Below are positions 1 through 9,784 of a DNA stretch of 64,000 nucleotides, piece after piece. The DNA comes from Gnetum montanum. Its lineage: Eukaryota > Streptophyta > Gnetopsida > Gnetales > Gnetaceae. Location of the stretch: positions 640,298 through 704,297 of the forward strand of contig MNCI01004374.1 in assembly GCA_015680685.1 (NCBI GenBank), read 5' to 3'. The notes under the pieces were generated by a model. That model worked only from the letters and a program-made list of their open reading frames with translations. It did not search any database and was not told the origin of the DNA. The translations under genes and the position numbers were made by a program. The stretch's first letter is position 1. The number at the start of each line of letters is the position of its first letter.

Positions 1-778
1 ATGGAATAATCATCTCCTATAGGATGGGACCTTTAGTGAGATCCATACTAGTCAACTCTACAATGATGGTCAATCATCAAAACCATCTCCAAGGAGCCCA
101 TCTTCAACTGGTGACACAAACTTAGTGCTAGCTCCATCATCTAAAGAACCAACAAGCATACAACCATGGAAACCAAACTAATTGTGGAGGCAAAAATCAA
201 AATAAAAAAATTCTTCTCATTAAAGAGATTCAGCAAACCAATGGATCCTCACAAGGATACCATTTTGATGCATAACATAATATCATCAAAACCGATCTCA
301 TCAAAGAGATTCAATAAATCAAGGGATCCTTACTAGAGCATCATTCTGATGCATAGCATAACCTAATTAAATCCAAGATAAACTCATCAAATTTCATCAT
401 CAAGAAAAGAGCCAAAACATCATAAAAATAGATCTTGTAAACCCTTAAAAATTATCCAAGGTGACAACTAATCCAAGTAAAGGAATCCTTATCCATAACT
501 TTCAAACAAACCAATAAGGCCACAAAAATGAAAAGACCCAATAGCTAACAATCATATATAGATTAATTCTCAAAATAGGAATTAATGACTTTACCAATGG
601 AGGTTAATCAAGATTTTATTAAATTAAAAATCAACTTTAGAGTTAGATCATTGCTTATACATATGACCATAGATAGAATTATCATATCTCTACCATTCCT
701 ATAAATTTTATAATGATTCTAGATCCCTAAAAAAGAAATAAATACCTATACCTATCCTATGTTATAAGTTCATGAAGG
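1..778. other. AT-rich left flank, no gene seen
   Basis: No coding sequence is supported here. The only structure I see is a diverged direct duplication with a period of about 84 bp: the stretch from about 222 (agagattcagcaaacc) recurs from about 306 (agagattcaataaatc), and both units carry a ggatcc site and a tgatgcata word. The caulimovirid cluster begins abruptly at about 779. Confidence 0.5.
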
Positions 779-870
779 CATCTTCATACTCCTGTTGAAA
801 TTCAGCTTCATCCTCAGCCTGTAACTTTTCTATTTCTTTTTCCGCTTTTTCAATAAAAGCTTTCAACTTT
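779..870 (-). pseudogene. Inverted fragment of viral pol N-terminal region
   Basis: This 92-bp piece is the reverse complement of the segment that precedes the protease in copy 2 (about 7788-7877). It joins copy 1, which continues in the forward direction at 871, and about 7 bases (acttttt) are shared at the join. It lacks the stop codon that copy 2 has at 7813-7815, having GAA where copy 2 has TAA. It is a rearrangement scar and not a gene in its own right. Confidence 0.85.
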
Positions 871-2688
871 TTGGATTAAATTAAAAGGTTTCAAACCATA
901 TCCTATAGATGCATTAGTTGATTCAGGAGCAGAGGTAACATTGGCAAATGAAGGAATTATTCCAGAATACTTATGGGAAGAACGAGAGCGGCTCATTGTT
1001 AACTTCAACAAAGCAGCCATAATTATTAACCGTAAGTATACACTACCCATCATGTTACCTAACAATTCTAATTTTCCTTTACAAATCAATGCTATTAATT
1101 AGCTTTCATATGATATGGTAATAGGAGTAGATAATTTAGCTTTATTAGAACCTTATATAATTTCTCCTAGGCATGTATACTTAGGAAAACATAAATTCTC
1201 CAGAACTTTTACTCCAGTAAATAGGTTTACCAAAACAAAATATAAAATCCCAAAAACACAGTGGATTGTCAATCAAATCCAATCCCACTAAACAAACTTT
1301 GATGAATTACGTGCCAAACTACTAACTGTTGCTAGTGATGATCCAACAGCCTTTAGACATAAAAAGCAACATTGGTGCAGAATCGAATTATTAGATGGTG
1401 TGCAACCAGAGTCAAAAGCACATCACATCGGGATGTCCCCACAACTTAAAGAAGAATGCGCCCAGGAATTACAACAACTACTCGCAAAAGGTATGATACA
1501 ACCTAGCACTAGCATGTTTTCTTGTGCCGCCTTTTATGTGAATAAGCGTGTAGAATTAATTAGGGGAAAAAAGAGATTAGTGGTCAATTACAAACCATTA
1601 AATGCAATTATTAAATCGATCCAACATCCGATCTCTAACAAAGATGACTTATTCCAACGCTTACAAGGGACACATATTTACTCAAAGTTTGATCTAAAAA
1701 GTGGATTCTGGAAAATCCAGATAGTACCTGAAGATCGCTGGAAAACAGCTTTCACTGTACCATAGGGCCTTTACGAGTGGACTATTTTACCCTTTGGTAT
1801 TAAAACAACCCCTTCTATCTTTCAGTCCTGTATGGATGCGATCTTTAAATATTATCCTTTATATTAGTTTATATAGATGATATCTTAGTAATGTCTAAAA
1901 ATGTAGAAGAACATCAACAACATCTTAACAAGCTCTATGAGCTGATAGACCAAAATGGTTTGGTACTTTCTCCTTCAGAGAAAAAGATCCAAATTGCAGT
2001 TGATGAAGTTAATTTTTTAGGTGTAGTGATTAAAAATGGACAAATTAGCCTACAACAACATATTCTGACAGATATTAAGAATTTTCCTGATGTTATAATA
2101 GACAAAACACAACTACAGAGGTTTCTTGGTTGTTTAAATTATTTATCTGGGTTTTACAAGGATCTTGCAAAAGATCAAAAGATTCTAAATCAACAATTAA
2201 CAAACAACTCACAACCATGGAGTCAAAATCATTCCGATGCAGTAAAACGACTCAAAGATCAATGTACCAAACTCCCATATTTACGATTACCTACTGATGG
2301 GACATTGATTGTAGAAATCGATGCATCTGATGAATTTTGGGGAGCAGTCTTAAAAGAAGAATTACATGGTATGACATATATCTGCAGGTATGCCAGTGGT
2401 AAGTTCAATCCTGCTGAACTAAATTACCATTCTACTCACAAAGAGCTCCTCGCTATTGTCCGTGGTATTGAAAAGTTTCGTCTGTTCCTTCAAGAACAGG
2501 AATTTATTATTTGGTCAGATTTAAAATATTTTGATAAATATCTACAAACGAAGCATTTAAATAAGGTTGCCCATACTCGTCTAATTAGATGGTCTTTGTT
2601 TTTAGCTAATTTTAATTATAAAACACAGTATTTAAGTGGTAAAGAGAATAATCTAGCGGATTATCTAACCAGAGAATTTCAGTACTAA
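871..2688 (+). pseudogene. Copy 1 viral protease-RT-RNase H (broken)
   Basis: Domains in order are a retropepsin-type protease with D-S-G-A at 920-931, a reverse transcriptase with Y-I-D-D at 1870-1881, and an RNase H at about 2290-2680 with its aspartate and glutamate positions (DAS, KELLAI, SDLKYF). In the virus this region would cleave the polyprotein and copy the pregenomic RNA in the cytoplasm. Breaks are visible against copy 2. TGG became TAG near 1099, a TAA lies near 1290, CAG became TAG at 1763-1765, and one base is missing from a T run near 1856, which shifts the frame just before the RT active site. From 1891 to the natural TAA at 2686-2688 the frame is open for about 265 codons. 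The 5' side is truncated by the inversion at 870. Confidence 0.9.
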
Positions 2689-2707
2689 TCCTGTGTTTCT
2701 TTTGCAG

Positions 2708-3600
2708 CAACATACTTGCACGAAGGAAGGGAGCTTCGTTCAAGCCACAGAGTTCTCCCATGTAACTTAAATCATTTGTATCTAACTCAGTCACAAATAA
2801 CTGGTGTGCATACAGATGCTAATGATGACTGGCAAGTTTATGTGTATAACTCTTATATTCGAGATATGAGTCCTCATGTCTCTTACATTTTTTTTTGGTC
2901 ATCCTAATGCCGTGCTTGATGATTTGTATCCACTAATCCATGTAGAAACTAGCCTCCATGCTAACCTGTTAGTAGATGATTGTGTTCATTTAACTGAACC
3001 AGATGATGACTCTCCACCTATAATCCATTGGCCAAGGTTTAAACCTTCTGACTGTCATGTCTACCATATAGACTTTACCTTTCCATTAGATTGTCCTCCT
3101 GACGATCATCCATTTTGGGAATGGTGGACATTATATGGCCATACTGTAAAATATTTTCCAACAAATTATGATCCTGCCCAGATCCATAGACTGTGAGCCA
3201 CTCCTCATGGTGATTTCCAATATTTCACAAGTTCACAAACCATGGCTCACTTCGCCTTCCAAGATTATTATCCTTCTTATTTTATTACAACTAGTTTATG
3301 CAGGCGAACAGATTGGCAAAATCCGTGGAGATTAGCTTGGTATCAAGATGTCCTGACAGCTACTGCTCATGAAATTAATATGCACTGCCAGGAGAATCAT
3401 ATCTATCCTTCCACATTAGAACCATATAATTATGATCCGGCTTTTCGTTTGCTCCACCGTGAAGGTGGCACATGGCACGTCAGATGGGATAATCTAGGAC
3501 CTGTCCTGTCTTTTCCCTCCTCTGACGATAATGACAGAGATAACAAATCTGAGGCACCCACGACTCCAAGAGATAGTGATGACAGCGGTGCAGAACAGTA
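2708..3600 (+). pseudogene. Copy 1 downstream viral ORF, unknown function (broken)
   Basis: This frame follows the pol stop directly and has no ATG near its beginning. The pol stop lies inside tactaat, followed by a pyrimidine run and gcag at 2704-2707, which looks like a splice acceptor. The product is about 295 residues. It is rich in aromatic residues, histidine and aspartate, and ends in an acidic tail (positions 3520-3600). I do not recognise the family. Copy 1 is broken by an extra base in a T run near 2890 and by a TGA at 3194-3196 where copy 2 has CGA. A second ORF downstream of RNase H is known in florendoviruses and in some other caulimovirids (for example a translational transactivator), but nothing here proves homology. 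Confidence 0.7.
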
Positions 3601-3714
3601 AAAGTAGACTGAATAGTAAAAAGTGGATCCAAACAGTAAGATTTGTAATCAATGCATATCCTATAGTGCGATATGTTGTGTTAGCATCCACTTACCTCTA
3701 AGGCGGTTCCTCTC

Positions 3715-3723
3715 CTATATAAG
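3715..3723 (+). promoter_or_regulatory. TATA box of viral promoter (copy 1/2 junction)
   Basis: The sequence ctatataag lies about 435 bp upstream of the primer-binding site and is conserved at 10791-10799, which supports its being the core of the pregenomic RNA promoter. Confidence 0.8.
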
Positions 3724-4150
3724 GAACCCCTCTCTCCTTCTCAAAACACGAATAACGAAGAAGAGAAAAAGAAGCAAGAGAGTCTGAAGTCTAGTAATCT
3801 TTCCTTCTGCAAAGAGTCAGTCTGTCCTTATGCATGTCTGTAAGAGTGTTTGCTATCAGAGGTATCTAAGGGTGATGCGCCTTGCTCTCCTTAAAGCATC
3901 CCTGATATGCTTTGTGTAAGTCTTCCTGCAGAGAGATCGTAACGTGCTGCACTGTGCGCCGTTGCAAGCATTCCTACTGGAATAGTTTGTATGTGTGTGT
4001 GTAAGCAGAGATAGCTTAGATTGCTATGCTTTGCGCATCTGAAAGCATTCCTGCTCCATGTCCATGTAAGATCTGTACAGAAGTGTGATTAATAGATTAG
4101 ACATTGGTTTGAACGTATTTACCATGTTTTCCGCTGAGCGACTATGAGAG

Positions 4151-4164
4151 TGGTATCGAAGCCA
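4151..4164 (+). promoter_or_regulatory. tRNA-Met primer-binding site, variant
   Basis: The site reads tggtatcgaagcca. It differs at two adjacent bases from the plant initiator tRNA-Met complement TGGTATCAGAGCCA that caulimovirids use to prime minus-strand synthesis. The same two-base change is present in copy 4 and in the inverted piece of copy 3, while copy 5 has the exact form. Confidence 0.8.
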
Positions 4165-4295
4165 TTTGGTGTGCGGTTCGTGGTGCCTCGTTTCTCGCTA
4201 ACCCAGAGCAATTTTCTCCCAGGGGGGGGAGGTTATACTATTTGTTATTTACGGTGTGTCTACAGGGATATTGTCTAACAACTTGTTCAGTGTTG

Positions 4296-6026
4296 ATGGG
4301 CCGATATTCTTCAAGAGTAGAGATACGTATGAGCCGACAGATCGCCGAAAGTAAGACGTGCATCGTTGTTGCCGTGGTTGAGGCATTTGAGAGTAAGCCA
4401 CGCAGGGAGGCAGTCAAGACACATGATTTCAAGAATCCCAAGCAACACACCCAGTCAGCAATGGAGGATCCCTCACAAATGATAGGTAGCTCTAACCCTT
4501 ACTTCCGTAAGGTTCATGAATATTGTTCTGCTTCTACTAGTGGTTCGAGTCCATTACCGGTGCCAAAGCGTACTGAAATATATGGTAAGTCTTGTTTAAA
4601 AGTCTTAGAATCATGGAAGGAGATGTATATGTCTGAGTGTGATCTAGAGATCTCAGGGACAGGAATACGACAAGTTGCCCTTACTTTCTTTTCACCACCT
4701 GAGGTAGAAACCTGGATCGAGAAAGGTTTTCATTACATACATCTCGCTGAATTAGCAGTAGTTTTACATCCACATTTTAATTATAGGTTAAAAGCTCCAT
4801 ATTGGATTGCAGTAATAGATCGTAGGTTTAATACGTTTGAAGATGCATTGATAACACAGGCTAAAGGAACCTTAGCTGAAGATGCTGTGATCATAACAAT
4901 TCCAAACTTTACTTTGTCATTACATGATCCCCATCTTTATGAATCTTTAATGATTATCGTATATATGCCTGTTGATATGTTACCTAAGTCTATATATGCG
5001 ACTATTTCTACTAGGTTAACTTTTAAAGTTTTTAGTCATATGGCTATCAAGACTCTCCATCCGTTCAATGAACAGAAAACCCAAGTAGGTTCACCAAATA
5101 TTGAATATGGTCTAGAAATTGACACTGAAGATCTACCAGTCCATACTAGATATCTGGATCTATCTCATACACTTGATGTCTACTTCAAATTAGAGAAAGC
5201 CTGGAACAAAAATACTAAACGTAGGTATAAGGTCAATCTTCTACCACCTAGATTCTCTAAAATAGATCCATTGAATGCTGCACACAAAAATCCTAAGCCT
5301 AAACTATTTCAGAAACCTATAAAAGTCCAGGAACCTATAGAAGAGAGGTCGAACCAAGAACCAAGACTAGATCTAACCAGTCTCCAAAATACTATCCATC
5401 AACTACAACTACAACTTTCTCATTCCATGAGAAAAACTGAACTACTAGAGTTAGAAATGGATAGGGTTAAACAAAAAGGTAAATCAAAAGCTAAGATTGT
5501 TGAGTTAGATCCAGAAAGTTCAGATGAAGAATCAATACCTGAATCTACAACATCATCTAGAATGTTCAAACCCTCTACAGGAGACCCTTCATGTTGTTAC
5601 AGAACTTTAACAGAAATAAATAATCAATATCACTTTAGTGAATGTGGTGCATTGTTAAAGACCTGTAGGATAGAAATGAATAGAACAACCATATCGAGAG
5701 ATACATTTAGGGAACATCAAGACTGTCTGACACCATTAGAAACAAAGAGGTTCGATTTTGTACAAAATAAACTTGAGGGTATACCAGAAGAAGAGTATGT
5801 ATATACTTTACATACTAAGAAAGCAGCAGATAAACCCTCTGATACTATTTGTCTCTTAAACTGGACAAATACTGCTTTACAAGAATTAGCATATAGTCAG
5901 AGAACACAGATGACCGTATTAGAACGTATGTATCAGTTAAACAATAATACGGATCTTAATACAGGTTTATTATATAGAAAATTAGAAAGAATGTCTTGTA
6001 TAGATCCACGATCTCCTAAACCATAG
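4296..6026 (+). CDS. Copy 2 movement-protein-like viral ORF
   Basis: This frame is open for 576 codons from the ATG at 4296 to a TAG at 6024-6026. I chose 4296 because it is the first in-frame ATG after the leader. The frame is also open upstream to 4242 without an ATG, and a second ATG lies at 4329. The part encoded at about 4640-5260 resembles the 30K-type movement proteins at this position in caulimovirids, which would carry virus through plasmodesmata; this is a match by position and general look only. A predicted coiled coil follows at about 5380-5480, then a Ser/Glu-rich stretch. Beyond the TAG the same frame stays open to the capsid-like ORF at 6168, so the two may once have been one polyprotein. 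Copy 5 has the same TAG. Confidence 0.72.
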   Translation: MGRYSSRVEIRMSRQIAESKTCIVVAVVEAFESKPRREAVKTHDFKNPKQHTQSAMEDPSQMIGSSNPYFRKVHEYCSASTSGSSPLPVPKRTEIYGKSCLKVLESWKEMYMSECDLEISGTGIRQVALTFFSPPEVETWIEKGFHYIHLAELAVVLHPHFNYRLKAPYWIAVIDRRFNTFEDALITQAKGTLAEDAVIITIPNFTLSLHDPHLYESLMIIVYMPVDMLPKSIYATISTRLTFKVFSHMAIKTLHPFNEQKTQVGSPNIEYGLEIDTEDLPVHTRYLDLSHTLDVYFKLEKAWNKNTKRRYKVNLLPPRFSKIDPLNAAHKNPKPKLFQKPIKVQEPIEERSNQEPRLDLTSLQNTIHQLQLQLSHSMRKTELLELEMDRVKQKGKSKAKIVELDPESSDEESIPESTTSSRMFKPSTGDPSCCYRTLTEINNQYHFSECGALLKTCRIEMNRTTISRDTFREHQDCLTPLETKRFDFVQNKLEGIPEEEYVYTLHTKKAADKPSDTICLLNWTNTALQELAYSQRTQMTVLERMYQLNNNTDLNTGLLYRKLERMSCIDPRSPKP

Positions 6027-6167
6027 GCTCCTCCTGTATCTTCAACAGCCTCTGAAATTTCATTATTCTTTCCATCATCTCCACCTGCCTTAGCTCATAA
6101 GGATATAGAAGCTTTTAAGCAACATCAAAGAGCACAAAGGGTCAAAAAGGGGAAAGCACAAATTCAT
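6027..6167 (+). other. In-frame linker between movement-like and capsid-like ORFs
   Basis: These 141 bases contain no stop codon in the frame shared by the flanking ORFs. The only interruption between them is the TAG at 6024-6026. The segment codes for a Pro/Ser-rich then Lys/Gln-rich stretch, which is typical of a polyprotein linker. Confidence 0.65.
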
Positions 6168-7046
6168 ATGAATGAAGGTGATAGTGCCCCTAGGGAACCT
6201 AAATCTGAATCAGACATAGATGATGAAAACGCTGAAGAAGATGTTCTTCTAGCAAGAACAGGAGAACAAGTACAGGAAGCCACTGAAGCCATGTTGATGC
6301 AGTCTCGAAAAGCTGGAGATATACAACCCAAATTCAACATGGACAACAAGGATTTGAAAGAACGCCAGGATGTCTTAGATGCCATCCAATCTTACTTAAC
6401 TGTCCAAATAGATTTTGCAAAGAAATCAACTTTACAAGAGATTATGAATGCTACATACAACTTCCAAGGAAACTTGCGAAGATGGTGGAGTCATATTCCA
6501 ACTGCCATTAAAACCAGGTTGATTACCCAACCAACAGTCATTTTCTTAAATGCTATTAGCAAAGAGTTTATTGGTTTTAAAGCCAATTTAGTTGATGTTT
6601 ACCGTGATCGTTTCTTTAAAGCACGATTACATAAAATTCAACAATTATCAGGATTTCTTGATGCTATGGAATCTTGGTATTATTATGGTAAACTCACACA
6701 TGAAGTAGCAGCCAAAGAGTATCTTATTGGGTGTCTTCCTCAACCATTCTGCAATACATATATGGTAGAATTAAAGAAGCAAAATCTCTATATAGCTAAC
6801 ATGAGTTTTGGACAAATTAGGCAGTTCTTAGAACAGACAAATAGGGAGTTGTGTTATACTCAAGCAACACAACAATTAGTTAAAAAGTTAAATAATAGAT
6901 TAGGTAAAATTTTATGTTTAGAATTATGTCCTGAAGAAAAATTTAAAAATAAACAAAAAGAAAAAATTAGTCGACAATGTTCCAACTGTCGAAAAGGATC
7001 TTCTTCTAGATCCAAACCTAGGAAACAATGGCGGAGAAAAGAATAA
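6168..7046 (+). CDS. Copy 2 capsid/gag-like viral ORF (cut before CCHC)
   Basis: The ORF starts at the ATG at 6168 and runs 292 codons. The N-terminus is acidic. The central part (about 6380-6870) has the helical, tryptophan-containing look of a caulimovirid capsid or gag core, with RRWW near 6477-6488. The C-terminus is strongly basic (about 6930-7046), as expected for nucleic-acid binding. The TAA at 7044-7046 is a point mutation relative to copy 5, which has CAA there, so the capsid frame originally continued into the CCHC region at 7049. It would package the viral genome. I put this as capsid by position, basic tail and the zinc knuckle that follows. Confidence 0.7.
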   Translation: MNEGDSAPREPKSESDIDDENAEEDVLLARTGEQVQEATEAMLMQSRKAGDIQPKFNMDNKDLKERQDVLDAIQSYLTVQIDFAKKSTLQEIMNATYNFQGNLRRWWSHIPTAIKTRLITQPTVIFLNAISKEFIGFKANLVDVYRDRFFKARLHKIQQLSGFLDAMESWYYYGKLTHEVAAKEYLIGCLPQPFCNTYMVELKKQNLYIANMSFGQIRQFLEQTNRELCYTQATQQLVKKLNNRLGKILCLELCPEEKFKNKQKEKISRQCSNCRKGSSSRSKPRKQWRRKE

Positions 7047-7048
7047 TC

Positions 7049-7658
7049 ATCTCCACCAAGACGAAGAGTGAAAAAGTATCCTGGTTTCTTTAGAAGACGT
7101 CAAAAACCCATAGGCCTTCGGAACGTCAAATGCTTTATTTGCGGAGGACCACATCTTGCACCAGATTGTCCCAACAAGGACAAAGACAAAAAGAAGGTTC
7201 ATTTTATTAGGAAACATAATCTTCGTGAGACACATTTTGAATGGATTTCTGATCCAGAAATAGATGATATCTATTACAACCCACGAGAAGATTTATGTCT
7301 CTCATCACCTTCTGCCTCTGAAAGTGAACATAGCCTAGATGAATACTGGAATCATGAAAACAATGCTTTTACTTCTGATTATGAAAATAATCCTTCTGAT
7401 TCATCTGATGATGATGTTTATTATTGTAATATGAACCGTGCATCCTCCTCTAGGCATACATCGACGTCTGAAACAAAAAGGATACAGGATGAATTAGTCT
7501 TAGCCAAGATTAGTCTAGATAGGCTTAAGCATAAATTAAAACATACACCTATAGAAGATCTAACTGTTTATATTCAATTAGATAAACAGATTAGTGAAAA
7601 GAAGGCTGAAATAAAAGCCTTGAAAAAATATGAAAAAGAATATAAATCCATCTTATGA
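7049..7658 (+). pseudogene. Copy 2 capsid C-terminus with CCHC zinc knuckle
   Basis: This continues the capsid frame after the premature TAA. A zinc knuckle of the form C-x2-C-x3-H-x4-C lies at 7131-7169 (first C at 7131-7133, last at 7167-7169), the RNA-binding signature of retroelement capsid proteins. It is followed by a long Ser/Glu/Asp-rich acidic stretch (about 7290-7440) and a Lys-rich helical end. The natural-looking TGA at 7656-7658 overlaps by 29 bases the next frame, which has an ATG at 7630. That overlap could be a real ORF border or a frameshift, and no second copy covers the site to decide. Confidence 0.75.
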
Positions 7659-8520
7659 TAGCCAACCTTTAGAATCAGAAACAGAACAAAAGGAAGAATT
7701 AGAAGAATGGCTACAGGAAGAAGAAATCCAACATCAGCAAATACAATCTCAAACCAAAACCTGTAATCGGAAAATTAGAATAAAAAAGTTGAAAGCTTTT
7801 ATTGAAAAAGCGTAAAAAGAAATAGAAAAGTTACAGGCTGAGGATGAAGCTGAATTTCAACAGGAGTATGAAGATGAAATTTCAAAGATCCATATGATAA
7901 GGATCAACCAAAATGAAAAAAAGGTGAGTACTCCACTTTGTACTTTTTGGATTAAATTAAAAGGCTTCAAACCATATCCTGTAGATGCATTAGTTGATTC
8001 AGGAGCAGAGGTAACATTCGAAAATGAAGGAATTATTCCAAAATACTTATGGGAAGAACGAGAGCGGCTCATTGTTAACTTCAACAAAGCAGCCACACCT
8101 ATTAACCGTAAGTATACACTACCCATCATGTTACCTAACAATTCTACTTTTCCTTTACAAATCAATGCTATTAATTGGCTTTCATATGATATGGTAATAG
8201 GAGTAGATAATTTAGCTTTATTAGAACCTTATATAATTTCTCCTAGGCATGTATACTTAGGAAAACATAAATTCTCCAGAACTTTTACTCCAGTAAATAG
8301 GTTTACCAAAACAAAATATAAAATCCCAAAAACACAGTGGATTGTCAATCAAATCCAATCCCACAAAACAAACTTTGATCAATTATGCGTCAAACTACTA
8401 ACTGTTGCTAGTGATGATCCAACAACCTTTAGACATAAAAAGCAACATTGGTGCAGAATCGAATTATTAGATGGTGTGCAACCAGAGTCAAAAGCACATC
8501 ACATCGGGATGTCCCCATAA
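7630..8520 (+). pseudogene. Copy 2 viral pol N-terminus and aspartic protease (broken)
   Basis: The frame opens at an ATG at 7630 with a Glu/Lys-rich helical segment, is stopped at 7813-7815 by a TAA where the copy 1 fragment has GAA, and continues in the same frame through a retropepsin domain with D-S-G-A at 7996-8007. It then runs towards RT and is stopped at 8518-8520 by a TAA where copy 1 has CAA. The protease would mature the viral polyprotein. The catalytic motif is intact but the frame is not. Confidence 0.82.
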
Positions 8521-9768
8521 CTTAAAGAAGAATGCGCCTAGGAATTACAACAACTACTCGCAAAAGGTATGATACAACCTAGCACTAGCATGTTTTCCTG
8601 TGCCACCTTTTATGTGAATAAGCGTGCAGAATTAACTAGGGGAAAAAAGAGATTAGTGGTCAATTACAAACCATTAAATGCAATTATTAAATCGATCCAA
8701 CATCCGATCCCTAGCAAAGATGACTTATTCCAACACTTACAAGGGACACATATTTACTCAAAGTTTGATCTAAAAAGTGGATTCTGGCAAATCTAGATAG
8801 TACCTGAAGATCGCTGGAAAACAGCTTTCACTGTACCACAGGGCCTTTACGAGTGAACTGTTTTACCCTTTGGTATTAAAACAGCCCCTTCTATCTTTCA
8901 GTCTTGTATGGATGCGATCTTTAAAGATTATCTTTTTATATTAGTTTATATAGATGATATCTTAGTAATGTCTAAAAATGTAGAAGAACATCAACAACAT
9001 CTTAACAAGCTCTATGAGCTGATAGACCAAAATGGCTTGGTACTTTCTCCTTCGGAGAAAAAGATCCAAATTGGAGTTGATGAAGTTAATGTTTTAGGTG
9101 TAGTGATTAAAAATGGGCAAATTAGCCTACAACAACATATTCTGACAGATATTAAGAATTTTCCTGATGTTATAACAGACAAAACACAACTATAGAGGTT
9201 TTTTGGTTGTTTAAATTATTTATCTGGGTTTTACAAGGATCTTGCAAAAGATCGAAATATTCTAAATCAACAATTAACAAACAACACATAACCATGGAGT
9301 CAAAATCATTCTGATGCAGTAAAACGACTCAAAGATCAATGTACCAAACTCCCATATTTATGATTACCCACTAATGGGACATTGATTGTAGAAACCGATG
9401 CATTTGATGAATTTTAGGGAGCAGTCTTAAAAGAAGAATTACATGGTATGACATATATCTGAAGGTATGTTAGTGGTAAGTTCAATCCTGCTAAACTGAA
9501 TTACCATTCTACTCACAAAGAGCTCCTCGCTATTGTCCGTGGTATTGAAAAGTTTCGTCTGTTCCTTCAAGAACAGGAATTTATTATTCGGTCAGATTTA
9601 AAATATTTTGATAAATATCTACAAACAAAGCATTTAAATAAGGTTGCCCATACTCGTCTAATTAGATGGTCTTTGTTTTTAGCTAATTTTAATTATAAAA
9701 CATAGTATTTAAGTGGTAAAGAGAATAATCTAGCGGATTATCTAACCAAAGAATTTCAGTACTAATCC
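8521..9768 (+). pseudogene. Copy 2 viral RT-RNase H (many stops)
   Basis: This is the same reverse transcriptase and RNase H as copy 1, with Y-I-D-D at 8947-8958 and RNase H at about 9370-9765. At least eight premature stops are visible. Most are C-to-T or G-to-A changes relative to copy 1: CAG to TAG near 8795 and 9194, TGG to TGA near 8856, CAA to TAA near 9288, CGA to TGA near 9361, TGG to TAG near 9416, and CAG to TAG near 9703. The natural end is the TAA in tactaat just before the downstream ORF. Unlike copy 1, the T run before the active site keeps its frame. Confidence 0.88.
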
Positions 9769-9784
9769 TGTGTTTCTTTTGCAG

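Larger units (their letters stand above)
3601..4240 (+). promoter_or_regulatory. Viral promoter and leader between copies 1 and 2
   Basis: This is the intergenic region of the virus. It holds a TATA box at 3715-3723, a leader of about 500 bases containing a (TG)n tract near 3990, a primer-binding site at 4151-4164, and a G run at 4222-4229 just before the first ORF. Matching regions exist at 10678-11053 (copy 3), 12313-12480 (copy 4) and, inverted, 16780-17163 (copy 5). Because it ends copy 1 and precedes copy 2, transcription from here would cover a whole unit. Copy 2 is too damaged for that to yield functional proteins. Confidence 0.8.

Noticed and set aside
850-1089. - strand frames over the viral copies (also 7857-8165, 2612-2794, 9689-9871)
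   Set aside because: They are antisense to the conserved protease and RNase H and recur only because the copies are alike.
2708-3600. Calling the downstream viral ORF a translational transactivator
   Set aside because: Position alone suggests it. I see no recognisable motif of that family and prefer unknown.
4151-4164. tRNA-Met gene fragment
   Set aside because: Only the 14-base 3' complement is present, in a viral leader. It is a primer-binding site.
4578-4590. Strong GTAAGT donor in the first ORF of copy 2
   Set aside because: Copies 3, 4 and 5 read GATAAG there, so it is a private mutation and not a viral splice site.
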